The notes beneath the pieces were generated by a model, which searched no databases, had not been told where the DNA came from, and saw only the letters and a program-made list of their open reading frames with translations. A DNA stretch of 55,060 nucleotides, from NCBI GenBank assembly GCA_035699085.1, contig DASSBG010000033.1:1-55060 (forward strand). Direction: 5' to 3'. Origin of the DNA: DASSBG01 sp035699085 (GTDB lineage: Bacteria; Pseudomonadota; Gammaproteobacteria; Xanthomonadales; Rhodanobacteraceae). The position numbers were made by a program, and so were the translations under genes. Shown here in pieces: positions 33,497 through 40,849 of the stretch (the first letter of the stretch is position 1; each line of letters begins with the position of its first letter).

Positions 33497-34252
33497 TCAG
33501 CCGCACTTGCTGTAGCCGCAGTTGAGGCAGGTCTGGCAGCCGTCGAGCAGCATCAGGGCGCGGGTGTTGCACTTGTGGCAGAGGGTGGCGTTCGCCGGGA
33601 ACGAGCCGGCGTCGGTCGCGCCCGCGTCGCCCGCCTCGGCTGCACCGGCCGCGGACGACGACGCGGCCGCGGCCTGCTCGGCGGCGGCGCGCTTCTCGGC
33701 GATCAGCGCGCGCTGCGCATCGCTCATCTCCGGGTCGTGCAGCATGCCGATGCGGCGCAGGTGCTGTTCGATCACCGCGCCGATCTCGGCCACGATGGAG
33801 GGCATGTAGACGCCGCCCGCCTTGAAGTAGCCACCGCGGGGGTCGAACACTGCGCGCAGCTCCTCGACCAGGAAGGTGATGTCACCGCCCTTGCGAAATA
33901 CGGCGCTCATGATGCGGGTGAGCGCCACGATCCACTGGAAGTGGTCCATGCTCTTCGAGTTGATGAAAATCTCGAAAGGCCGGCGCATCTCGTGCGGCGT
34001 GCCGGCGTTGAGCACGATATCGTTGAGGGTGACGTAGAGCGCGTGCTCGAACAGCGGCGACTTGATCTTGTAGGTGGCACCGACCAGGGTGTCGGGCCGC
34101 TCCACCTTCTCGTGCATCTGGATGACTTCGGCGCTGGCCACCGGGCGCGCCGCTTCGGCGGCGGTATTGGCCGGGCCGCTGGCGGCGATGGCCGGCTCGT
34201 CAGGGGTGACCACTTCGCAGGCGCGGATCTTCTTTTCGATCTTTATGGACAT
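33497..34252 (-). CDS. nrdJb: B12-dependent ribonucleotide reductase, small C-terminal protein
   Basis: Protein of 251 aa. Residues about 45-160 form the TSCPD domain that in single-chain class II reductases follows the catalytic core (KSPLFEHALYVTLNDI, RRPFEIFINSKSMDHFQWIVALTRIMSAVFRKGGD). An Ala-rich linker then leads to a C-terminal zinc ribbon (CHKCNTRALMLLDGCQTCLNCGYSKCG), whose Cys pairs pass reducing power to the active site. It works with the large protein encoded 31 bp upstream. The split nrdJa/nrdJb arrangement is known from Pseudomonas and Xanthomonads. Confidence 0.92.
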   Translation of the reverse strand: MSIKIEKKIRACEVVTPDEPAIAASGPANTAAEAARPVASAEVIQMHEKVERPDTLVGATYKIKSPLFEHALYVTLNDIVLNAGTPHEMRRPFEIFINSKSMDHFQWIVALTRIMSAVFRKGGDITFLVEELRAVFDPRGGYFKAGGVYMPSIVAEIGAVIEQHLRRIGMLHDPEMSDAQRALIAEKRAAAEQAAAASSSAAGAAEAGDAGATDAGSFPANATLCHKCNTRALMLLDGCQTCLNCGYSKCG

Positions 34253-34283
34253 GGTTGGTTCCTCGGGCGTTCGACGCGGAGCG

Positions 34284-36443
34284 TCAGAACTTGCCGTAAT
34301 AGCCTTCCTTCAGGGCGTCGAACAGGTTGGCGGCGGAATGGATTTCGCCGTCGTACTCGATCTCCTCGTTGCCCGGCACCTCGACGGTGCTGCCGTCCTC
34401 CAACTCGAAACGGTAGGTGGTGTTGGCAAGGTCCGATTCCTTGACCAGCACGCCCTGGAAGGCGGCCGGGTTGAAGCGGAAGGTGGTGCAGCCCTTGAGC
34501 CCCTGGCGGTAGGCGTAGCGGTAGATGTCCTTGAACTGCTCGTAGGGGTAGTCGGTCGGCACGTTGGCGGTCTTGGAGATCGACGAGTCCACCCACTTCT
34601 GCGCCGCCGCCTGGGTGTCGACGTGCTGGCGCGGCGTGATGTTGTCCGCGGTGACGAAGTAGTCCGGCAGCCGGGACGCCGCGTCGTCGCCGTCGGGCCG
34701 CGCCTCGGCATTGATCAGGGCGCGGTAGGCCAGCAGCTCGAAGCTGAAGACGTCGACCTTTTCCTTGCTCTTCTTGCCCTCGCGGATGACATTGCGCGAA
34801 TAGGCGTGGGCGAAGCTGGGCTCGATGCCATTGGAGGCGTTGTTGGCCAGCGACAGCGAGATGGTGCCGGTGGGCGCGATGGAGCTGTGGTGGGTGAAAC
34901 GCGCGCCGCGCTCGGCCAGCTGCTCCACCAGCTCCGGCGCAACCTCGGCCACGCGCTGCATGTAGCGGCTGTAGCGCGCGTGCAGCACGCGGCCGGGAAT
35001 GCGGTCGCCGACGGCGTAGCCATCGGCCGCCATTTCCGGGCGCTTGCGCAGCATCTCCGCGGTGACCGTGAACTCCTGCAGCAGGATGGGCGCCGGGCCT
35101 TTTTCCTCGGCCAGTTGCAGCGCCACTTCCCAGCCCGCCAGCGCCATTTCGCGAGCCACGTCCTCGGTGAAGGCGCAGGCCGGCTCGCTGCCGTAGCTCA
35201 TCTTCAGCATGGCCAGCGTCGAGCCGAGGCCGAGGAAGCCCATGCCGTGGCGGCGCTTGCTCTCGATTTCCGTGCGCTGCTGCGGCAGCGGCAGGCCGTT
35301 GATCTCCACCACGTTGTCGAGCATGCGCGTGAATACCCGGACCACCTCGCGGTACTCGTCCCAGTCGAAGCGCGCCTTCGGCCCGAAGGGGTCGCGAACG
35401 AAGCGCGTGAGGTTGACCGAGCCCAGCAGGCAGGAGCCATACGGCGGCAGCGGCTGCTCGCCGCAAGGGTTGGTGGCGCGGATGTGTTCGCACCACCAGT
35501 TGTTGTTCATCTCGTTGACGCGATCGATCAGGATGAAGCCCGGCTCGGCGTAGTCGTAGGTGGAGACCATGATCATGTCCCACAGGTGCCGGGCGCGAAT
35601 CTGGCCGTAGACGCGGCAGGCCACCAGGCCGTCCTCGCGGTCCACGTAATTCTCGTGCGTGGGCCACTCGCGCCAGACCACCTGCGCCGGGTCGTCGAGG
35701 TCGACTTCGTGGCGCTCCTTGACGTGCAGCGGGAACACCAGCGGCCAGTCGCCGTCGGCCTCGACCGCGCGCATGAAGTCGTCGGTTATCAGCAGGCTGA
35801 GGTTGAACTGGCGCAGCCGGCCGTTCTCGCGCTTGGCGCGGATGAATTCGCGCACGTCCGGATGGGCGACGTCGAAGGTGCCCATCTGCGCGCCGCGCCG
35901 ACCGCCGGCCGAGGACACGGTGAAGCACATCTTGTCGTAGATGTCCATGAACGACAGCGGCCCGGAGGTGTAGGCGCCGGCGCCGGAGACGTAGGCACCG
36001 CGCGGCCGCAGCGTCGAGAATTCATAACCGATGCCGCAGCCTGCCTTCAAGGTGAGGCCGGCCTCGTGCACCTTTCCGAGGATGTTGTCCATCGAGTCGA
36101 CGATGGTGCCCGAGACGGTGCAGTTGATGGTCGAGGTGGCCGGCTTGTGGGCCAGCGCGCCGGCGTTGGAGGTGATGCGGCCGGCGGGAATGGCGCCGTG
36201 GCGAAGCGCCCAGAGGAACCGTTCATACCAGCGCTCGCGCAGCTCCGGCGTCGCCTCCACCTCGGCCAGCGCGCGCGCCACCCGCTGCCAGGTGCCGTCG
36301 ATGTCGGCATCGACCGGCTCGCCCTGCTTGTTCTTGAGCCGGTATTTCTTGTCCCAGATGTCCTCGGATGCCGGTTGCAGCGGGATGTCCACGCTAAGGC
36401 TCCGCGGCGCATCGGCGCGCGCCGTATTGTTGGCTTTGTCCAT
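34284..36443 (-). CDS. nrdJa: Adenosylcobalamin-dependent ribonucleotide reductase, catalytic protein
   Basis: Class II enzyme of 719 aa making deoxyribonucleotides with or without oxygen, provided B12 is available. The ATP-type N-terminal region leads to the ten-stranded barrel. PATSTINCTVSGT holds one active-site Cys, and GLTLKAGCGIGYEFSTLRPRG, FTVSSAGGRRGAQMGTFD, NPCGEQPLPPYGSCLLGSVNL (thiyl-radical Cys region) and APTGTISL follow. The ATG at 36443 is taken rather than 36467 because only it leaves the short N-terminal tail usual before IPLQPAS. The promoter upstream carries an NrdR box. Confidence 0.94.
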   Translation of the reverse strand: MDKANNTARADAPRSLSVDIPLQPASEDIWDKKYRLKNKQGEPVDADIDGTWQRVARALAEVEATPELRERWYERFLWALRHGAIPAGRITSNAGALAHKPATSTINCTVSGTIVDSMDNILGKVHEAGLTLKAGCGIGYEFSTLRPRGAYVSGAGAYTSGPLSFMDIYDKMCFTVSSAGGRRGAQMGTFDVAHPDVREFIRAKRENGRLRQFNLSLLITDDFMRAVEADGDWPLVFPLHVKERHEVDLDDPAQVVWREWPTHENYVDREDGLVACRVYGQIRARHLWDMIMVSTYDYAEPGFILIDRVNEMNNNWWCEHIRATNPCGEQPLPPYGSCLLGSVNLTRFVRDPFGPKARFDWDEYREVVRVFTRMLDNVVEINGLPLPQQRTEIESKRRHGMGFLGLGSTLAMLKMSYGSEPACAFTEDVAREMALAGWEVALQLAEEKGPAPILLQEFTVTAEMLRKRPEMAADGYAVGDRIPGRVLHARYSRYMQRVAEVAPELVEQLAERGARFTHHSSIAPTGTISLSLANNASNGIEPSFAHAYSRNVIREGKKSKEKVDVFSFELLAYRALINAEARPDGDDAASRLPDYFVTADNITPRQHVDTQAAAQKWVDSSISKTANVPTDYPYEQFKDIYRYAYRQGLKGCTTFRFNPAAFQGVLVKESDLANTTYRFELEDGSTVEVPGNEEIEYDGEIHSAANLFDALKEGYYGKF

Positions 36444-36550
36444 GGTCTCGATGCTCGTTCCGATCATTGGGCGGCCGGCGGCCGGCGGCCTGGCGGCTGG
36501 GCCAAAAAACGGCCGTACCACAGGGTTTTGGGTTGATCAAGCCACTCCAC

Positions 36551-36566
36551 ACACAAGATGTTGTGC
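36551..36566 (-). promoter_or_regulatory. NrdR box upstream of nrdJa
   Basis: ACACAAGATGTTGTGC matches 13 of 16 positions of the NrdR consensus (ACACWATATATWGTGT) and is palindromic in its arms (CACAA/TTGTG). It lies just downstream of the predicted -10, where a repressor would block transcription. A second, degenerate AC-rich copy may start 31 bp away (about 36520), the usual helical spacing. Confidence 0.55.
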
Positions 36567-36583
36567 TTTGGTGCGGAGCTGCA

Positions 36584-36612
36584 AACGTACGCCGCGTGAC
36601 GGCGCCTGTCAA
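36584..36612 (-). promoter_or_regulatory. Sigma-70 type promoter of nrdJ
   Basis: On the minus strand a perfect TTGACA (36612-36607) is followed after 17 bp by TACGTT (36589-36584), a weak -10. Its position directly upstream of the NrdR box supports it. Confidence 0.45.
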
Positions 36613-36811
36613 TCGGCTGACGCCAGGACCAGCGCTGGCGCGGACCGGCGCCGCGCCGGGGCGTGGCAGCGGCCTCAAGAGCCGCGTCCGCGGAGCGGAA
36701 ACCGCGGGCCCTTCGCCGCTGTCAGAATGGATGCGCCGCGGCCACGGGCCGCCGCCGCAGCGGCCACCGCGCCGCGCTCCCAACGCCCCGCTCAACCGCC
36801 ATGGAGCCGCC

Positions 36812-38185
36812 ATGTCTTCCGCCCTTGCGCGCCGTCTCGCACTGCTGGTCCCGCTACTGCCGCTGCTGGCGGCCCTGCCGCCGCCGGCGGCCGCCACGCT
36901 GCCCGCGCAGGTGGCCGGCGAGCCGCTGCCGTCGCTGGCGCCGATGCTTGAGAAGGTTACCCCGGCGGTGGTGAACATCGCATCCAGGACCCACGTGCGG
37001 GTGCGCAGCCCCTATTTCGACGACCCCATCTTCCGCCAGTTCTTCGGCCTGCCGGCGGTGCCGCGCGAGCGCGTGGAGCAGGCGCTCGGTTCGGGCGTGA
37101 TCGTCGACGCCGACAAGGGCTACGTGCTGACCAACAACCATGTGGTCGCCGGCGCGGACGACATCACGGTGACACTGCCGGACAAGCGCAGCGTCAAGGC
37201 GACCGTGATCGGCACCGACCCGGCCACCGACATTGCGGTGCTGAAGATACCGGCCGACAACCTGCATGCCCTGCCGCTGGCCGATTCCAGCAAGCTGCGG
37301 GTCGGTGACTTCGTGGTCGCCGTGGGCGATCCCTTCGGCCTCGGCCAGACCGTGACCTCGGGCATCGTCTCGGCCCTGCAGCGCAAGGGCCTGGGCCACG
37401 GCTACCAGAATTTCATCCAGACCGACGCCTCGATCAATCCCGGCAACTCCGGCGGCGCGCTGGTCGACCTGCACGGCCGGCTGGTCGGCATCAACAGCAT
37501 GATCTACACGCCTTCGGGCGGCAACGTCGGCATCGGCTTCGCCATTCCCTCCAACCTCGCCATCCGCGTGATGCACCAGCTGGTCCGCTACGGGTCGGTG
37601 AGGCGCGGCACGCTGGCGCTGCAGGCGCAGGACCTGACGCCGGGCATGGCCAGGGCACTGGGCATGCCTGCCAACCGCGGCGCCATCGTCACGGCGCTGG
37701 CGGACAACTCGCCGGCGGCCGCGGCCGGCGTGCACGTCGGCGACGTCATCGTTGCGCTCAACGGCTCGCCGATCAGCAGTGCCGAAGGCCTCAGCAACGC
37801 CGAAGGCCTGCTGCCGCTGGGCAAGCCGGTGACGCTCACGCTGCAGCGCAAGGACCAGCGGCTGACTGTCAGCACCCACTTGCTCGCCGACGTGCGCCAG
37901 CAGGCCAGGGGGCAGTCGCTCGATCCGCGGCTCGCCGGCGCGACGCTGGCCGACCCGAGCGCGGCCCAGAAGGCCAGCGGCTTGTCCGGTGTGCTGGTGG
38001 AATCGGTCGACGATGGCAGCCGCGCCGCGCGCAACGGCCTGCGCCAAGGCGACGTGATCATCGCCATCGGCCAGCAGCGCGTGGCGGGATTGAAGCGGCT
38101 TCGCGCGGCGCTGGCCGAGACGCCACGGCAACTTTTGCTGACCGTGGCGCGGGGCCAGCAGGCCTTCTACCTGCTGATGCAATGA
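36812..38185 (+). CDS. Periplasmic Deg/HtrA-family serine protease
   Basis: Protein of 457 aa with a signal peptide (LALLVPLLPLLAALPPPAAA). The trypsin-like domain has the triad His110 (LTNNHVVAG), Asp140 (TDIAVLK) and Ser213 (INPGNSGGALV). Two PDZ domains follow (about 270-360 and 385-455; ALADNSPAAAAGVHVGDVIVALNG and SVDDGSRAARNGLRQGDVIIAIG). The short LA-loop region and size fit DegQ/DegP, which degrade or chaperone misfolded envelope proteins. The start is the ATG at 36812. A PstS-like gene follows after 96 bp. Confidence 0.92.
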   Translation: MSSALARRLALLVPLLPLLAALPPPAAATLPAQVAGEPLPSLAPMLEKVTPAVVNIASRTHVRVRSPYFDDPIFRQFFGLPAVPRERVEQALGSGVIVDADKGYVLTNNHVVAGADDITVTLPDKRSVKATVIGTDPATDIAVLKIPADNLHALPLADSSKLRVGDFVVAVGDPFGLGQTVTSGIVSALQRKGLGHGYQNFIQTDASINPGNSGGALVDLHGRLVGINSMIYTPSGGNVGIGFAIPSNLAIRVMHQLVRYGSVRRGTLALQAQDLTPGMARALGMPANRGAIVTALADNSPAAAAGVHVGDVIVALNGSPISSAEGLSNAEGLLPLGKPVTLTLQRKDQRLTVSTHLLADVRQQARGQSLDPRLAGATLADPSAAQKASGLSGVLVESVDDGSRAARNGLRQGDVIIAIGQQRVAGLKRLRAALAETPRQLLLTVARGQQAFYLLMQ

Positions 38186-38281
38186 TTCCCACCGGCTGCG
38201 GCGGTGCGGGAATACCTGCCGCAGGCCGCTTCTGCGCGACCGGTTCACATTCGGCGCCGGCGGCATCGGCATAATGCCCCG

Positions 38282-39391
38282 ATGCTGATACGACCGAAGC
38301 TGTCGTTGCTGGCGCTGCCGGCCCTGCTGGCGCTGGGCGCCGGCGCGGCGCAAGCGGCGACCCCGGGCACGACGCCGACGCTGGCTTGGCGCGGCGACCT
38401 CGCGACCTCGCGCGCGCTGATGCAGGACCTCGGCAAAGCCTGGACGCGCCAGAGCAAGGTGCCGATCCACCTGCAACCGTTCAGCACCATTTCCGGCATC
38501 GATGCCGTGGCTGCCGGCCGCGTCGACTTCGGCGGCAGCGCGCGTCCGGCATTCGTGCACCGCCAGCGCGAGACCGGGCTCGACTTCGTGCCGGTGGCAT
38601 GGGACGCCGTGGTGCTGATCACCCACCACGGCAATCCGGTCAAGCATGTCAGCCTGCGCCAGCTCAACGACATCTACTACGGCCGCATCATCAACTGGAA
38701 GGCGCTGGGTGGGCCGAACCGGCCGATCCACCTGTACGCGGTGGCGGGGCCGCTGGACGGCATCGAGTACAGCCTGCGCCAGTACCTGTTCGGCCGCGGC
38801 AACCAGCCGGTGGCGGCGCCGCGGCTGTACATCAACACGCGGCAGCTGGAGGCGGCGGTCGCGATCGATCCGCTGGCTTTGGGCGCCTCGACGCTGTCTT
38901 CGGTCGCCGGCAACCGCAAGCTGGACATGCTGGCGGTCGAGCATGTCCAGCCAAGCCGCGCCCACCTCGGCGACGGCAGCTATCCGCTGAGCATTCCGTT
39001 GTACCTGGTCGTCGCAGCCGGCAGCCCGCGCCACGCCGAGGTCGAGCAGTTCATCGACTTCCTGCACGGCAGGAAGGCCGCGCACATCATGCGCGCCAAC
39101 CACCTGCTGCCCTACCGGGCGGACGGCGCGCTGGCGCTGGGCCACCACGAGCACCTGCTGGCGGTGCAGGAGCAGGCGCACCACCCGATGAACGGGCCGG
39201 TGGCGGCGCCGGGCGCAACCTACGCGGCCGCGGCCGCCGTGGCGCCCACGTCGCAGCGGACCGTGGTCGCCCGCCGCCGCCTGCAACAGGCACAGCGGCG
39301 CCGCGCACCCGGCAAACTGCAGCCGGCACCCGCCACCAGCGCCGTGGCGCCGGCGCCTGCCGGGACGTCGCCAGCGCAGCCTGCGCATTGA
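38282..39391 (+). CDS. Exported PstS-like phosphate-binding-family protein
   Basis: Protein of 369 aa. A signal peptide (LSLLALPALLALGAGAAQA) is followed by a type II periplasmic-binding fold of the PBP-like/PstS group: TISGIDAVAAGRVDFGGSARPA, PVAWDAVVLITHHGNPV and LRQLNDIYYGRIINWKALGGPNRPIHLY. Residues about 300-369 are a low-complexity Ala/Pro/Arg tail (VVARRRLQQAQRRR), unusual for a free binding protein. No transporter genes are adjacent, so it may act in sensing or surface phosphate scavenging rather than in a Pst transporter. The ligand is inferred from the family only. Confidence 0.8.
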   Translation: MLIRPKLSLLALPALLALGAGAAQAATPGTTPTLAWRGDLATSRALMQDLGKAWTRQSKVPIHLQPFSTISGIDAVAAGRVDFGGSARPAFVHRQRETGLDFVPVAWDAVVLITHHGNPVKHVSLRQLNDIYYGRIINWKALGGPNRPIHLYAVAGPLDGIEYSLRQYLFGRGNQPVAAPRLYINTRQLEAAVAIDPLALGASTLSSVAGNRKLDMLAVEHVQPSRAHLGDGSYPLSIPLYLVVAAGSPRHAEVEQFIDFLHGRKAAHIMRANHLLPYRADGALALGHHEHLLAVQEQAHHPMNGPVAAPGATYAAAAAVAPTSQRTVVARRRLQQAQRRRAPGKLQPAPATSAVAPAPAGTSPAQPAH

Positions 39392-39455
39392 GCTGCGGCA
39401 GGCTGGCACACATCCTGCAACGGGTCACATCCAAAGTCCCGTGGAGGCAGTGCGA

Positions 39456-40829
39456 ATGGATGGTTGGGTAGAACAGCGCGGCAAGGCGCGCCGCATACCG
39501 CTGCAGATGGTGAATGCAGCCAACGAAGCCGCAGTGCGCCGCAAGCTTGGAGCCCGTGAGCAGCGTTGGCTGAAGGCGCAGCAGTTCACTCCCGAACCTG
39601 GCCGCATTGCGTTGATACCCGACGCGCAAGGTCAGTTGCAGCACGTGCTGGTCGGGGCCGACCCGCACGAGCAGCTGTGGTCGCTGGCCGGCTTGCCAGG
39701 CACTCTACCGGCCGGGGATTACCTGCTGGATGAACTCGATGAGGATCGCCTGCGCCTGGCGGCGCTGGGCTGGGCATTGGGGGTCTATCGCTTTGATCGC
39801 TACCGCGCGCCCGCACCGCGGCCTGCGGCGCGGCTGGTACTGACACGCGCGCAGATCCAGGCTTGGCGGCCGACGGTGGAGGCCATCGCGCTGGTCCGCG
39901 ACCTGATCAACACACCCACCTCCGACCTCGGCCCGGCCGAGCTGGCAGCGGCGGTGGTTGCCCTGGGCAAGCGCGAGCAGGCGCGGGTGCGGCAGTGGGT
40001 CGGCCCGCAGCTGCTGAAGGCCAACTTCCCAACCATCCACGCCGTCGGCCGCGCCGGCGGCCAGGCGCCGCGGCTGGTCGAACTGACCTGGGGCCGGCGC
40101 GGCGACCCTGCCGTGACCCTTGTCGGCAAGGGCGTGTGCTTCGACTCCGGCGGCCTCAACCTGAAGACAGGCGACGGCATGCGCTGGATGAAGAAGGACA
40201 TGGGCGGCGCCGCCCACGCCATCGCCCTCGCCAGCCTGGTGATGCAGGCACGCCTGCCGGTGCGCCTGACGCTGCTGGTGCCGGCGGTGGAAAATGCGGT
40301 GGCCGGCGATGCCTACCGGCCCGGCGACGTGATCCGGACCCGCGCCGGCGTCAGCGTCGAAGTGGACAACACCGACGCCGAAGGGCGTCTGGTCCTCTGC
40401 GACGCGCTGGCCTACGCAAGCGAATCAAAGCCGGACCTGATCATTGACCTTGCCACACTGACCGGTGCGGCGCGGGTGGCGCTGGGGCCGGACCTGCCCG
40501 CGCTGTTCAGCAACAGCGATGCGCTTGCCGCGCAGGCGCTGGCGGCAGCAGACGCCGAGCGCGACCCGCTGTGGCGCATGCCGCTGTGGGCACCCTACCG
40601 GCGCATGCTGGAGTCGCACATCGCCGACACCGCCAACTGCAGCCCCTCGCGGCACGCCGGCGCGATCCTGGCCGCGCTGTACCTGCAGCGCTTCGTGTCC
40701 CCGGCGGTCAACTGGCTGCACCTTGACGTGTACGGCTGGAGCGACGGCAACCGCCCGGGACGGCCACGCGGCGGCGACGCGCAGGGCCTGCGCGCGCTGT
40801 TCGCGATGCTGCGCCAGCGCTACGGCTGA
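39456..40829 (+). CDS. Leucyl aminopeptidase family (M17) metallopeptidase
   Basis: Two-metal aminopeptidase of 457 aa, cytoplasmic. The ATG at 39456 has GGAGG (39443-39447) 8 bp upstream, which rules out the in-frame GTG at 39441. Catalytic domain motifs: VGKGVCFDSGGLNLK (metal Lys and Asp, catalytic Lys), MRWMKKDMGGAAHAIAL, and the M17 signature NTDAEGRLVL (Asp and Glu ligands and catalytic Arg, about residue 305). The N-terminal domain is short, closer to the PepB-like branch than to PepA. Convergent with prc, 20 bp apart. Confidence 0.92.
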   Translation: MDGWVEQRGKARRIPLQMVNAANEAAVRRKLGAREQRWLKAQQFTPEPGRIALIPDAQGQLQHVLVGADPHEQLWSLAGLPGTLPAGDYLLDELDEDRLRLAALGWALGVYRFDRYRAPAPRPAARLVLTRAQIQAWRPTVEAIALVRDLINTPTSDLGPAELAAAVVALGKREQARVRQWVGPQLLKANFPTIHAVGRAGGQAPRLVELTWGRRGDPAVTLVGKGVCFDSGGLNLKTGDGMRWMKKDMGGAAHAIALASLVMQARLPVRLTLLVPAVENAVAGDAYRPGDVIRTRAGVSVEVDNTDAEGRLVLCDALAYASESKPDLIIDLATLTGAARVALGPDLPALFSNSDALAAQALAAADAERDPLWRMPLWAPYRRMLESHIADTANCSPSRHAGAILAALYLQRFVSPAVNWLHLDVYGWSDGNRPGRPRGGDAQGLRALFAMLRQRYG

Positions 40830-40849
40830 GGTCGCAGGCGCCGCCTGCC

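Larger units (their letters stand above)
36444..36811. other. 368-bp divergent control region, nrdJ / deg protease
   Basis: No gene is recognised. The left part contains the nrdJ leader, NrdR box and promoter described separately. The right part (about 36620-36800) is GC-rich without an obvious promoter for the plus-strand protease gene. No cobalamin-riboswitch B12-box-like element was recognised by eye. Confidence 0.55.

Noticed and set aside
34243..35928. Long open frame in another register within nrdJa
   Set aside because: Arg/Pro/Ala-rich composition and no ribosome-binding site; the overlapping nrdJa frame is a clear conserved enzyme.
36444..36811. Cobalamin riboswitch ahead of the B12-dependent reductase
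   Set aside because: I looked for a B12-box-like element and multi-stem architecture and found none; an NrdR box explains the region better.
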